Source: Atherinomorus stipes (Eukaryota; Chordata; Actinopteri; Atheriniformes; Atherinidae). Taken from it: a DNA stretch of 64,000 nucleotides. The notes under the pieces were generated by a model. That model saw only the letters and a program-made list of their open reading frames with translations, was not told the DNA's origin and made no database searches. The stretch spans positions 930,001-994,000 of the forward strand of contig JALJCO010003053.1 of NCBI GenBank assembly GCA_023101725.1, given 5' to 3'. Both the position numbers and the translations under genes were made by a program. The first letter of the stretch is position 1. Each line of letters begins with the position of its first letter. Shown here piece after piece: positions 38,421-51,200 of this stretch.

Positions 38421-41400
38421 AACTGTTCCCACATTTTAATCCATACAAACCAATCAGCAGCATTTTTTCCAGCTGCACAGTATCCAAAATGGCATATCAA
38501 GTGGCATGTAAAGGTTTTAAAAAAAAAAAACACATGAAAATGTCACTAAGATACAAATAAAGACACAATATGACCTGAGCTATTGGAACAGGCTGTCATT
38601 TGTGTGGCAAAAATATATTCATATCATGCCATAAATGTTTAGTGATCTCTAAGGTTATATGATATTTTGATTAGAATGGAGGCTAACTTGCCAAGAACAG
38701 ATACGTATACTGCCATAACAAGTTATGGAGTCTTTGATTTCGCACCATCACTTTTGTTTTTCACAATATCAAAAAATAGATTCCTCATTCTAAGCTCAGC
38801 TGTACAGCTTCACCATGTAAAATAAATGTCTCCAAATATGCTGTCATCCTTCAACAGGAGTGGTTAAGCACATAATGTATTTTAGTCTTTTATACTATAT
38901 AAATATTTTGTTGCTTTTTTGTGTTGTGTATCGTTTTACCTGCCTAGTAACTACAGATGCAAATTAGCTTGCTAACTTCAATCCAACATGTTTACATCTG
39001 TTGCTATAGATGTTCATTCATATGTACTGACCCTATTAAATAAACAAATAAATACATTAAAAAAACATATACTAATTTTATCTTGTTTGGTTATTTGGAT
39101 TTAGGAGTTGTGTGAAAATATGATGCAATTTTAGGGTCACATTTATGCAGAAATATAGGAAATTTTAAACTTTAGCAAACTTTCAAGCACCACTGTGAAA
39201 AGCAGGGTGCTGTCAACTTCCTGCAGAGAAGAGGGTATATTTTTCTTATGAGTTTGTCCACAGCTTCATCTTTTGGCATCCCCTCTGACAGGAAGATTAT
39301 ATTAGCAGTAGAGATGGGGAAAAAAATGTTGTAGGTACAAGCATACAGTATGTACTTTGGATTAAGAGGGAGTGATATATGTGTAAAGAGCAGTGTACTG
39401 CCTAAACCCTGAAAGTACCTGTGGTGAAACGCTCATGGTAAGGATTAGCAGAAAGCTTGTGGCAACGCAACACCTACAGGTGTTCTGTCATTGAGGTTTG
39501 TGTGCAGCTATATGACATTTAAACGTCATAAATTACTCTAAGTATTAATAATCATGAAATAATATGCTAGTCAAATTGTTATATGACGAGAATGAGATTC
39601 AACTGTTTGAGTATATACATGTTTTTATGCGCGTCTGCCTCTAAGTCACACTGTCAGCATTTGTTTTCAGAGTTTTACACAATGTCACATTCCTGAAGTT
39701 GTCACATTAGTCCACTGAGGTATACAGTAAGGCACCCACAGGCATACCAGTGAGCTGAGACACACCACAAATATCCACTCTGAGATATGACATAGCCCTA
39801 AAGTCAGGAAATAAAATGTCTGCTAAGCGATATGATTATTTCTTTGTTTGCTTCTTTGTCGCCTTTGTTTTTCTTTTCTTCCTTTCTCACTTGCTTTCTT
39901 TTTTTCACCTCTCTCTGTCAGTGTTCCTGCAGATTCCCCTGCTGTCGGCTCTCGTCACATTCCCCAATCTGTTAGCCTTCTGATACCGAGGCCAGACTTG
40001 AAAGGAAGTCTTAGGGACGAGAGCTTATACACAGTGCCAGATTTTGTTAAATAACTACGCGATGTTGGTGCCAATTCATCGGTAATTGTCCCTTCTGGCA
40101 CAGTCTGTTGAAAGTCCTGAAGAAGCCTAAGCTCAAGATCACTGCAAGTGTTAATCTTCTTATACTTAAGGTATCAGGTTTTCTTTTGATGTTGCTAAAC
40201 ATGTTGACTCCTATCTCAGCACAGAAGGCAATCCAGACATAGCTATGAGCGAGATGGGGGTTTGTCTGCCTTCTTCTTCCAAGAATCTTGCGGTTGTGTG
40301 TTCTTTTCCTATAGTATTCATTATGGTGCTAAAATAAATCAGCAACAAAATGAGAGGGAAAAAGAAACAGGAAGAAAGGGATTGATTCTGTGCTAATTGT
40401 CCTTCCCAGTGCATGATTTGACTTGCTCTTGTTTGGTGTAAAATGGCCTGATTTATTTTTAATGAGGTAAAATCATATTGCTCAGACTAGTCTGTGCAAC
40501 AGCCCAAGGTTATTTTTGAGACTTTCTTCTCTAAGAGCTCCTTTTAAACATCAACAGAAAAGTCAAATGTCTCAAAGTGTTAATGATTGGATGTTTAATT
40601 AATTTTCCTGACCTCCAGGTGTACTGTATTTGTTTTCAGTCCGTATCATGTAGTTATGAGGGAGTGTGTGTCTACACATAGCTGTGGTGATGACCACACA
40701 TATCCATGTGCTGGGGAATCTGCCCCAGGGAGTCAGGTGGACAAGCCCAGGAAAGGTGCACTCCGTTGGGGCCCACAGTCTTTGGCATGCTGGGCCTCCC
40801 TCAGGTGCTCAGGTGAGCCTCGATGATCAATCACTGATGCTTTTTGTCAGATGAGATTCTCCCATCAGTCAGTCAGTCATTCATTCAGGCAGGGCCTCAG
40901 GTGGTGGGTGATAGTGCAGAGGCTGTGGGATCAGGGCGAGCTCCCACATGTACAGCTACACTGATCCCACACACAGGTGGAGATTTGTCATGGGCTGGTA
41001 GGAGCTCATCTGTGATTGAATATGGCGTTTGAATGTAACACACACACACATATATGCAGTGGGTGGATCCAAGTGCACGAGTGTGTACATTTGTCTGTGT
41101 GCATGTTGAAATCTTTAGAAGTACTCAGACTTGAGCTTTGTCAACTTTTGCCTCTGTGTGTTTTCATGTTGGTCAGCACACCTGCCTTAACACATATTAC
41201 TTTAAAACAAAACTCACACCTTGACACAGAATTGTTTTTTTATTCCTCATGCTGCAATCAAAAGCAAATGTATCTCTGCCTTAAGGGACTCTTTAAACAT
41301 GCGTACTGGAAGATTTATAGCAGAGTTTAGGATTTAATTGTGCAAGTTTGTTTTTGGAAAAAAAGACAGGTGGAGACTGAGCCTAGACATGTTGTATCAA

Positions 41401-44400
41401 TTTGCCCTTGCGTCTCTGTATCCTAAGATAGTGGTATAATATAACTTGTGTTTTATTGTATTTAACGTTTGATTTAGAGGTGTCTATCTCTGGCAGGCGG
41501 TATGAATGCTTGCTTTGTTACAGCTGGCGTTGGAGAAAGTGGCTAGAGGTGATTGGGTGTTTCTGTGCATTGGTGTGAATCCCATGTCAAAGATGCATCA
41601 CCGAGCACGGTCGTCAAGTTAATCAGGAAAAGACAAAGTTGGAGTGCAAACAGGTCTCCTGAAAGTTTCAGAATGCAAAGCCAGATTTGGCACTTTCAGG
41701 TTTCAGATGTTCTCTGGTTGAAGGACATGCAGCATTTTGTTCAGGCACAATGTGAACGTCCTTATACCCAAAGTCGTTCTCGGCCAAACTGAGCTGGACA
41801 AAACCCATTACAGAGCTCAAATGACGCTTGGTGGGCAGACTGGCATCAGTCAAACCACCCCAGGGTCAAAGCAAAGCTGGCACTTAGAGTTTTAACACAG
41901 AGACAGCACACACATTATCCAGCTAATGACGGAATTACAGCACTGACTCACCATGTAGCTACATGTAAGCGACGGGAGGATGGCAATAGATTATCGTCTG
42001 AGAAAAGAGGCACTTTCCCAGGAAAAGCAGCTGCCAGGGAGAAAGGGAGAGGGAGAGAGAAAGAAAGGTGGTCATGGACATAAACTCTCAAGAATGGAGG
42101 TTTAGATGATTGTAATTATGACTCTCTATAAAACACTCAATACTGTTATTATCATTGAGTCATATGTCCATGAGAGAGAAAGGGGTGTTTAAATGGATGT
42201 GTCATCAGTGTCTGAGGTTGAGATGGGTATGGGAGGTTTACACTTGAAATGAGTAAAATACACAGACTGTCCTTTAAAATTGGCACAGTCAATAAACAAG
42301 TGTAACCTATCCAAAAGGATATAATGGATTATGGTAACTGTGTGTGTGTGCATTTGTGTAGGGGTTGTTATTGTAGTGCAGTAATGTGCATGCTCTCATT
42401 GGTTAAGTCCCTCATATGGACACATGTGGATTTGTGTAGTTTATATGCTTGTATCATATGCTGTGGGTGGATGTGTGTTTGTGGGTGTGTGTTCGTTGAT
42501 CCTGAAGTGTCTGTGCTTTAATACCAAGGAGCTGTAAGTGCAAGTGCAGGAACTATGGGCCTCAGTGTTGCGGCAACTCTATATAAACGCTGCGGCCGCC
42601 CTGTTTTCTTACTTTGGTTTGAAAATGAATGTTTGAAAAGTTCATATTTTCAATGGCAACTCTGACAGAACCATAAATTCACAGGGTGCTGTATTTTTAT
42701 CCTCTTCACATAATGAAAGTTCCAGTGGACAAAACAGGCCCTGCGAGGGTGGGGTGGGTTGTGTGAAAGCGATGCAGAGGTTGGAGGGCGGCGGTAGATT
42801 GTGGTTTTTTTGGGGACATGAGAGAAGGGTGCAACTGCACTGGACTTGTACCGATTTGGGAAAAGTGACTCTGAGAAGTGTTCCTCAGCCTGTGTTTCCT
42901 GCTCAAAAACATGAGCCTTTGAGCAAACAGTGTGCGGGATGTCTGTCGGCTTTTCCAAGTGAAATCCAATCGAGCTGGGTCTGAATATTCTCAAGCAAAA
43001 TGGCTCCAAGTTCAATTACACATTACAAGCTGCATGACAGTTTCCATTGTGCAATACTCAATCTAACAAGACTCCGCTAAATCGTCCAGGCATCCTTGTT
43101 CACACTGGAGTCAGTGTGCCGAGACAGGAGGGAACGGCCCTCAACAAGAGGCCCTCTTAACTACTCTATTATGGTAACACATACCTGTGGAGAAGCAGAC
43201 ACCTGAGACCTAGAACCAAGCAGCTAGAGGCGACTGACTTACACTGTTTCCTTCAGGTTGCACCCTCTTGTACTTGACTGTTGTCAAACTGTTATGGTTC
43301 TAATGCTTTTGTGTTGATTGTGGGACTCATGAGTCATGAAGAGATTATCCGGTGGCCCTATAGCCATGAGCTGCTTTGTTGTTATGAATACAAAGAGTCT
43401 CTGCTTTTATTTGTTCTTAGAGGTGAAGTTTCACGGTACAGTTTTCACATAATGATAGATATACTGTAGTTTAATTATAAGACGCACCATGGGTCCTGGG
43501 CATTCAAGCTGCTTTGCGTAGACTGTTTTAGGTTGTAATTGACAACTCACCCATGTAACCTCTTTTCCCTTTAGTGGCAAAAGAAAAACAGGGAACCTCC
43601 TCTTCGTAGTTTCCTCACTGTGGTGGTAGGAATGCTGGAACCAGCCATGTTAAAACTCCACAATATTCCCTCTTCAAACCACCATGACTGAGTAGATTAG
43701 GCCCCCCATCCGCTGGCAAATGGTCTTATTTCCTGAAGATATTTGGGGCGTTTAATTCAGAAACAATGCAGACTGCTGCTTTGAGCCTCTTTATTGCATG
43801 CTTTTTTTTTTTTCTTTTTTTTTTTTCAATGTCATTGTTCTGTTGTAATTGTTCAAAAAAAGGAAGGAAAAAAAATACAAAATAAGCACCTAAATTACTG
43901 GCTCGGTGAAACATGTTCAAATGGCACCAAATGCATTGGTGTCAGGCTTAATTACTCTCCCAGATAAGTCTTTTCTTCTGTCTACATTCATTGAAGTCAG
44001 GGGAATAAAATCAGAGAAACACCCGTTTCTGTGTAGCCAGTAAAGTCTTTGTAGAATCCATGTCACTGATGACACACAACTATATGCATATTTCATTGGG
44101 ACATGCATATTTTACAGTGTGATCCTTGGCACACCACTGCTTTGTTCACAGTGTGTAAAGAGTCCTGAGGAGTGGGAGGTTTTCTCGGAATAGGTTGTTT
44201 TCAACAGGGAAAACCCTGTTGTATTTTGACAGCGTTTTTGTTTTTACTTTGAAATTTGTGGTAATTAAACAACAGTCCACAAGGAAATAGAAAAAAGATA
44301 GATAAATCCAGTGCACGTATATCCTTTAGTTATAGTTTATAAGATAAGTATGAATCAAAGACATTGGTCTTTGGGATACACATCGTTATTGATATGCCTT

Positions 44401-44480
44401 TGGTGTGGGCTGATTGGATAGTAGCATCGGCCATGGTTGTCACTGGGGGTGGAAAATCCAATCCAGTTATTGTAAGATTA
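38421..44480. other. intergenic desert, no gene seen
   Basis: About 6 kb with no recognisable protein-coding frame or complete repeat. Short CA/GT runs (41038-41051, 42340-42350) and T-rich tracts (43802-43826) only. Confidence 0.55.
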
Positions 44481-44557
44481 AAGGTTGAATATGGAAAATT
44501 TTTAAAAAAAAAAAAATTTTTAAAAAAAAAACCTCCTACAGGTGTTGTGGGGGGGGG

Positions 44558-44588
<31 letters not shown>

Positions 44589-44640
44589 ATTAAAAAAAAT
44601 AAAAAAAAAATAAAATAAAAAATTAATAATTGAATATAGG
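44480..44640. repeat. A-rich/G-run low-complexity block
   Basis: Alternating A runs, TTTTT, nine G at about 44550-44558, then over 25 A and AAATAAAA-type sequence. TTGAATAT words sit at both edges (44485 and 44630). Composition alone explains the open frames here. Base-call quality may be poor. Confidence 0.7.
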
Positions 44641-44699
44641 ATATTTTATTAATCCCTATAAACATCCACAACACAATTCACGAAAGCACCAAATGTAAC

Positions 44700-44960
44700 T
44701 TTATAAAAAAAATAATAGTTAGGACTAAGGTGGGAAGGGAAAGGGGGGAAGAGGGGAGAGGGGAAGAGAGGAGTGGGAGCCAGGGGGGGAAGTAATTATA
44801 TTTTGTTGAGGAGTGGGAGAGGAGAGAAGAGAAAAGAGGGAAAAAAGAGGGAGGAAAAACAAAAAGAACCCACAAAAAAGACCCACACAAAAGAAAACAG
44901 AAAAGAAGAGAATACTGGCGGGGGGGTATCGGGTTGGTTGGGTAAGATGACAAGGATAAT
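44700..44960. repeat. GA-rich purine tract
   Basis: About 250 bp almost entirely purine on the plus strand (GGGAAGAGGGGAGAGG and AAAAGAGGGAAAAAAG types). No coding meaning. Confidence 0.75.
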
Positions 44961-45196
44961 AGAGTTTAAAATAACCTCTTTTTTATTTACTTGACAGGCT
45001 GCAGGCGGGTGGGCGGCTGCGTATGGCAGTGAGGCGGGCGTCCCAGCGGCGGGGGTGGTTGTGTCTCGGCAGCTAAAACAAAAACACCAACAAACACGGT
45101 GTCCCGCTGGTCGTCCCTCTTCCTCCTCTTAATTTAGAAAATGTTTTTTTCCATAACAGCTTACCATCAGGGTCATACTTAACATGAAGACCAAAG

Positions 45197-46442
45197 TAAA
45201 CTATATTGCCAAAAGTATTTGCTCACCAATCCAAATGATCGGAATCAGGTGTTCTAATCACTTTTATTACAACAGGTGTATAAAATGAAGCACCTAGGCG
45301 TGCAAGCTGTTTTTACAAACATTTGTGAAAGAATGGGTCATTCTCAGGAGTGAATTCCAATGTGAAACTGTGATAGCATGCCACCTGTGCAACAAATCCA
45401 GTTATGAAATTTCTTTGCTCTTTCCTCGCTAAATATTCCACAGTCAAATGTCAGCTATATTATAAGAAAGAAGTGTTTGGGAATGACAGCATCTCAAGCA
45501 CAAAGTGGTAGGCCATGTAAACTGACGGAGTGGGGTCAGCAGATGCTGAAGTGTATAGTGCGAAGAAATCACCAACTTTCTGCAGAGTCAATCACTACAG
45601 ACCTCCAAACTTCATGTGGCCTTCAGATCAGCTCAAGACCAGTGTGCAGAGCTTCATAGAATAGGTTTCCATAGTCGAGCAGCTGCACCCAAGCCATATA
45701 TCACCAAGTGCAATACAAGGCGTGGTATGTAGTGGTGTAAAGCACGCTGCCACTGGACACTAGACCAGTGGAGGCATTTTCTGGAGTGACGAATCGCACT
45801 TCTCCATCCGGCAATCTGATGGAGGTGTCTACGTTTGGCGGTTGCCAGGAGAACGGTACTTGTCTGACTGCATTATGCCAAGTGTAAAGTTTAGTGGAGG
45901 GGGAATGATGATGTGGGGTTTTTTTTCAGGAGCTGGGCTTGGCCCCTTAGTTCCAGTTAAAGGAACTCTGAATGCTTCAGCATACCAAGACATTTTGGAC
46001 AATTCCATGCTCCCAACTTTGTGAGAACAGTTTGGAGCTGACCCCTTCCTCTTCCAACATGACTGTGCACCAGTGCACAAAGCAGGTCCATAAAGACATG
46101 GATGGCAAAGTCTGGTGTGGAGGAACTTGACTGGCCTGCACAGAGCCCTGACCTCAACCTGATAGAACACCTTTGCGATGAATTAGAGCAGAGACTGAGA
46201 GCCAGGCCTTCTCGTCCAACATCAATGTGTGACCTCACAAATGCTCTTCTGGAAGAATAATCAAAAATTACCATAAACACACTACTAAACCTTGTGGACT
46301 GCCTTCCCAGAGGAGTTGAAGCTGTTCTAGCTGCAAAGGGTGGACCAACGTCATATTGAACTCTATGGATTAGGAATGGGATGGCACTAAGCTCATATGT
46401 GAGTCAAGGCAAGTGAAGGAATGCTTTTGGCAATACAGTGTA
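45197..46442 (+). mobile_element. degenerate Tc1-like transposon
   Basis: Ends TATATTGCCAAAAGTATT and the complement of AATGCTTTTGGCAATACAGT lie next to TA dinucleotides at 45197-45198 and 46441-46442. Length of about 1.25 kb is normal for Tc1 elements. The subterminal sequence includes AATCAGGTGTTCTAATCAC, also typical of fish Tc1 copies. Confidence 0.88.
45477..46360 (+). pseudogene. broken Tc1 transposase
   Basis: Recognisable pieces in order: a DNA-binding region SGRPCKLTEWGQQMLKCIVR, a middle part [19 protein letters not shown] (45842-46024), and near 46125-46200 the motif LDWPAQSPDLNLIEHL, which carries the last acidic residue of the DDE/DDD-type catalytic core. Several stops and frameshifts separate them, including a stop after about 60 codons at 45657 and another at 46022. 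The element cannot make a full transposase. Confidence 0.8.
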
Positions 46443-46660
46443 GTTCCAAATCCCAGATCTGGATGTTGTTGAACACAGATCCACTGAGTTTTCAACACAG
46501 AGCTCAATATTAGAACACAAGTTGATAAAATGATTTTAAAATTTGGTATTGTTCGATAGCCAATACACAGTGCTCACAGTTCGGTACACACCCATATTGA
46601 ACAATTCAATACAAATACATGTATTGTTGTACCCCAAATATCATTGTAATATATACAGTG

Positions 46661-46712
<52 letters not shown>

Positions 46713-47863
46713 ACAGTATATCCACTACAGAATTAAAGATCATAAATCTGTGTACTACATCAGTAAAAAATGCATTTTTCATGCAATTGGAACTACAGGA
46801 ACATTTGTGTAATTTAAAGGCTCTGCACTTATGAAAGTGTTCTGAAATAAAATAGGCATCCCAAAGAACATTCACTCACATTACCCAACACAAAGTTAGA
46901 GGCTGCGGCAGACTATACGGGAGCTGAGCAAAGCCAAATGTGCTTGTGCAGCAAACATGATTGCATGTGGTAATTTCCTGTGCGCTCTCTGCATGGCGTT
47001 GTGGTTGAAGGAGTGATTATACAGTGCCAGAGAAATGCTAATGTATGTGTTCGCAAGAGACATAACATCCAGACACAATTAAAAGCACAAACAAGTGTCA
47101 GCCAGTGTTTGTGTTAATAAGCAGGTTTGTTGGAGAGGGAGTGAGATAGAGTTAAGACAGGGGAGAGAGAAAGGGAGTGTGGTCACAAACATGTGTTGCC
47201 TGCACTCCACAGAGGAAAGAATGGCAGCACTTATAAGTGGAATCCAACTGGAAACAAGGAGGGGGCTTGTGTGGTCATTGGGATATATATTGACTGTTAG
47301 GCCCAATACCCTCCCCCATACTCCCAACTCAAGTGGTCCCCTCCTTTTAGCCCCCCCTCCCCTCCCAACGGTGCCAAGCATCAAGTCACTACAAAGTTCA
47401 CAGGAGTAACTTCAACCGTATCACCCACAACTAATAGCTCTCTGTATTGTGGCTGCTCATGCTCCCAGCACTTGATCATTGTGTTGTGTTAGGCCTCTGG
47501 TAGGCTGTTGCTCCCTTTTTATCCCCCCCTACACAGACAGTTAAGATGGAATTTAGTAAAAGTTTGCTCCAGCCAATGGTCAGAAAGGAAACATGAGACT
47601 GATGCATGATTAACTATGCTGGATACCATATAAGACTGACAGGAAGATTTGAGGGAAGGATATGATTTTTGTATCTTAATCACTACTTTGACGCATGCTG
47701 AGGATATGTAATCATCAAGCACTTCTAAGTGTTCATAAATCACGACTATGTGTATTGTTGTCAAATACACATGCATGTGGACACATGGAGACCTGTTCTT
47801 AGGACATTTGAGAATCGGTCTTAATCAGCAACTTTTTGACCAGTGTAAAGATTTGCTAAAGGC
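46443..47863. other. intergenic, no gene seen
   Basis: Contains a (TA)n microsatellite at 46662-46708 and otherwise unremarkable sequence. Confidence 0.5.
46662..46708. repeat. (TA)n microsatellite
   Basis: About 23 uninterrupted TA units. Confidence 0.95.
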
Positions 47864-48275
47864 AGGTACACTATACAGGAAAATCAGCCCGATTTATGTC
47901 CCGATCTTCCCCTTACGATCAAAGCCAGCAAAGGTCCGATTGTCGGATGTTTGCAAAAAACATTGCATCTGATCTTCTTATGGTGTGATGTGAGTTACGA
48001 GTGATTTTGTCTGATCCGATCCGCTCTGAAGGCCTCGGAAGGAGAGATAGTATGAACATGCTTAATACTTGTGACTAGAAATCCTGGTGTGTGTGGTGTT
48101 CCGAGAGGACCCGAACATGCACAATGTTCACAGCTGTGCAAAATCAAAAAGGCTGCTCTCATTGGGAAATCACGTGGAGGCTCCCGGAACAACAGCCAAT
48201 CAAAATGCAAGAGCTACCAGCTGACTAACAGCTGACTGACGGAAAAGGAAGTAAGCACAAACTAAAGTAATGCTA

Positions 48276-48354
48276 AAGTCTCGTCGCCGAAGTCTCGTCA
48301 CTGAAGTCTCGTCACTGAAGTCTCGTCACTGAAGTCTCGTCACTGAAGTCTCGT
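48276..48354. repeat. 14-bp tandem repeat, about 5.6 units
   Basis: Unit AAGTCTCGTCACTG in perfect copies at 48290, 48304, 48318 and 48332. It is preceded by a variant (AAGTCTCGTCGCCG at 48276) and followed by a partial unit to 48354. Confidence 0.95.
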
Positions 48355-48417
48355 TTGATATCGCAAGATTTGGGATGTTGACAGTGAAGGGGCCGGTTCT
48401 CTGCTGACGAATCAGTT

Positions 48418-48453
48418 AGTGTGGGGTGTTCTCCGTCGTGTACACCCCACACT
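48418..48453. repeat. perfect 12-bp hairpin
   Basis: AGTGTGGGGTGT (48418-48429) pairs with ACACCCCACACT (48442-48453) around a 12-bp loop, within the MITE-like element. Confidence 0.9.
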
Positions 48454-49136
48454 ATATGATCAGAAGAGGCAAATCTTGTGTGATTTGTCTTTTGTAATCA
48501 TCAAGTGTGTAGTTTCTACATCAATGAAGGTCTCGGGAATCCTGTAGTGTGTACCTAGCTTAATACTTATATTGCTGGAATGTTGTACTGTATGTATTGA
48601 TCACACACAATTACAACTTATTTGGTCAAATTCACTCAGAGACGGATATGACTAAATCATGGCATACGCAATGATTGTGCTGGCAGTTAGAACTATGAGG
48701 ATGCATCTGAGCCAGATAAGAGCGAGATTATGCACAGACCTGAATTATGTGTAAGTGATCCACCTACTTACCTGTGATACCTTTGATTTTCCAAGTCATG
48801 TATTATCTTACAATGATATTTGTGTTGGAATTGGGGTCGATCATCCCAGATGTTGGTTTCTGATCGCCTACGGTAAAAACATGACACAACACGAATCAAA
48901 AGCAGATCCCTCTCACTTTAAACAATATTGCTCATTCATCCTGGGGAAGATCACATGTCGTGTATATCTGTTGCCAAAACACAAAGTGTCTCAAACTATT
49001 CCAAGATTACAGCCTTAGATAGCTCTGCTTATCCATCTGTCACCATACCGAGAGTTATCTTTTCTTGTTTAAGTCACTCAGGCTCAACGTCTAATCTAAA
49101 GTGTGTGCATATATATTTGTTTGTGTGGCTCCCTTA

Positions 49137-49160
49137 CACACACACACACACACACACACA
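49137..49160. repeat. (CA)n microsatellite
   Basis: About 12 CA units followed by an A run. Confidence 0.9.
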
Positions 49161-50959
49161 AAAAAACTCCAATCGGGCACTTTGGTGAGAAGAAATGCAT
49201 AGGCAAGAGAAACAGACATAGATTTAACCCCTCCATCTGCACAGATTTATCACAGACATACACAACACTGCACTGCATTTCACCTGCACACGTTGTATTT
49301 GATCTCATTGAATATGATTTATTCCAAAGTAAGAGTCACATTTATGTTGGCATATAATTCCTGCCCAAAAAAAAAAAACTGTGTTAATTTTTAAAAAATA
49401 TTTACACTTTTAAAATGTGGTCGTCAGAAGGAAGAACGAGTCCCTGTCTACTCGATGTACCTCTCCTTTGTCAATTTGCTCTTTGACAGACTCAAGAACA
49501 AGGAAGGAGCTTTTCCTCACAAGGTCGAACACTTAACTCATACTTGGCTATTGATGGCTGGTGACTTACAAATCATAAGTATTGATCATGGCAGGGATCA
49601 TGCTGAATGTAGGGCAGACAGTAAAATCATACCCACTTAGTCTTAATAGCCCACATTAAAGCAATTATGCACACAAACGGGGACTGTGTGACTTTACCAA
49701 ATTATGCAAATCAATATATCTTCTCTTTTTTTACTCTGCATTTTCATCCGTGCAGTGTTGATAATGAAATACAGTACTACTAGCTATCAACTGGTCCAGG
49801 TAGAACATTTGTAATTGCTTGGACAACCTGCTACCAGCCCCAACACCCTGTAGTCGTGTAGGTATCACTGCCCCAGCCGATGACATAATGTGCACAGGAA
49901 TTTTATATGAGTGTGTCAATACTCATGTATTTACTAATGACAGTGCAAGTGCTGATGACCTGCTAATGAAGTTGGGGCATTTGAGTCAGTCAGTAGGTCA
50001 AGGACTGAAGATGCGTCCTCTGGTAATACACTGGAACAGAAGCAGCCAGTTTAATCATCTTTCAAGATTTTTTTTAAGTTTGTTCTTTTTTTTTTATTCT
50101 ACCAGTGCAAGAACTGTTTTAGAATAAATTCCTTGCTCAAAGGCACAAATATCATGTCTGTTATATGAAATAATTTAACTTATTTTACTTTCATTTTACT
50201 TGGATGTATTTTTAGTTATCATGGGGACCAACTATTCTTTATTCTCAAGCTAATTATGATAGATGTGTTTACCTGGAATCTGCTTTTTTGTGGTTTGGTG
50301 TTAGATCATTGGTTCATCAGGTCAAATCAGTTGATTGATAGGTTGATGAAGAAATAAGCTATAAAATGAAAAAGCCATCCTAGTTTACTTGAACTCACCC
50401 GATGTGACAAACCTTATCAGCACCTGTTTAAATACATGCTGAAGTAAACCATGAAATGTTCCCTGACATTATCAGAATGCTGTTCCACAAGCATACTCCA
50501 TCCAAAGGGACTGGAGCTCAAAAGCGCATGGAAACCGAGGCATCATTCATTAAAATTCCAGCATTCCCACAGGCGACAAACACTGTGATTATAACTTATT
50601 GGTGATATATGTTAGTGAACTTGCTGACCGCTTACTGTGTTTCCAAAAGGAGAGCAGAGATTTCTTTATTTAACTTGCAACACTAAAAAACCTGATACAA
50701 AATTGACAGAGCTAAAATTACATCCTATAAATACTAACAAGCTGCATAATAGAAGGTTTTAACCGCTCCCGCATCCAGCATACAGTATGCAGTACAATAA
50801 GTCATATTATATGCGTACTTGTCAGAGAACTGAAATGGCTTGTGAAGCAAAACACCCACTTAGAAACTTCATTTTTAACGCCATTTTTCACTCTGTTGAT
50901 TCCATCTTTTGTTTAATAACCACTTTCCCCTTCTTTGTTTTTATCTGCTTTAGGATGAC

Positions 50960-51200
50960 ACATGCTCATGAAAAATTTATCACTGCGATCTGCATATGCC
51001 GATTCCCCTGATTGGGTTGCCGTCTCTTGTTTTTCGGAAAAGGAATGAAAGCAATATTGGGCAGTGCCGGGTGAATCTCAATTTCTCGTTTTGACGAATG
51101 CATTTCATCTTCGGCATGCCAACAGAAGAGGTTATCAGAATCTAGAATAGCCTGTGCCTGAACCCCTCCATCCACTCCATCAAACGGATGGAGGGGGGAG
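50960..51200. promoter_or_regulatory. candidate conserved non-coding element
   Basis: Repeat-free block with GATCTGCATATGCCGATT, GAATGAAAGCAATATTGGGC and GAATGCATTTCATCTTCGGC. Even composition and lack of decay suggest constraint; inference only. Confidence 0.28.

Larger units (their letters stand above)
47864..48556. mobile_element. MITE-like element with minisatellite core
   Basis: Ends AGGTACACTATACAGGA (47864) and the complement of TCCTGTAGTGTGTACCT (ending 48556) form imperfect inverted repeats of about 17 bp. The interior has several GATC-rich words (CGATCTTCC, CTGATCCGATCCGCTC), a 14-bp tandem array and a perfect 12-bp hairpin. No coding capacity. No convincing target duplication, so the superfamily is open. 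Confidence 0.55.

Noticed and set aside
42650..43015. 121-codon minus-strand frame
   Set aside because: No similarity I can recognise, overlapping frames on both strands, and no exon-like boundaries.
44330..44674. Frames rich in Phe or Lys
   Set aside because: They translate the A-rich homopolymer block.
48276..48354. CRISPR-like repeat array
   Set aside because: Units are directly adjacent with no spacers and the genome is a fish; it is a minisatellite.
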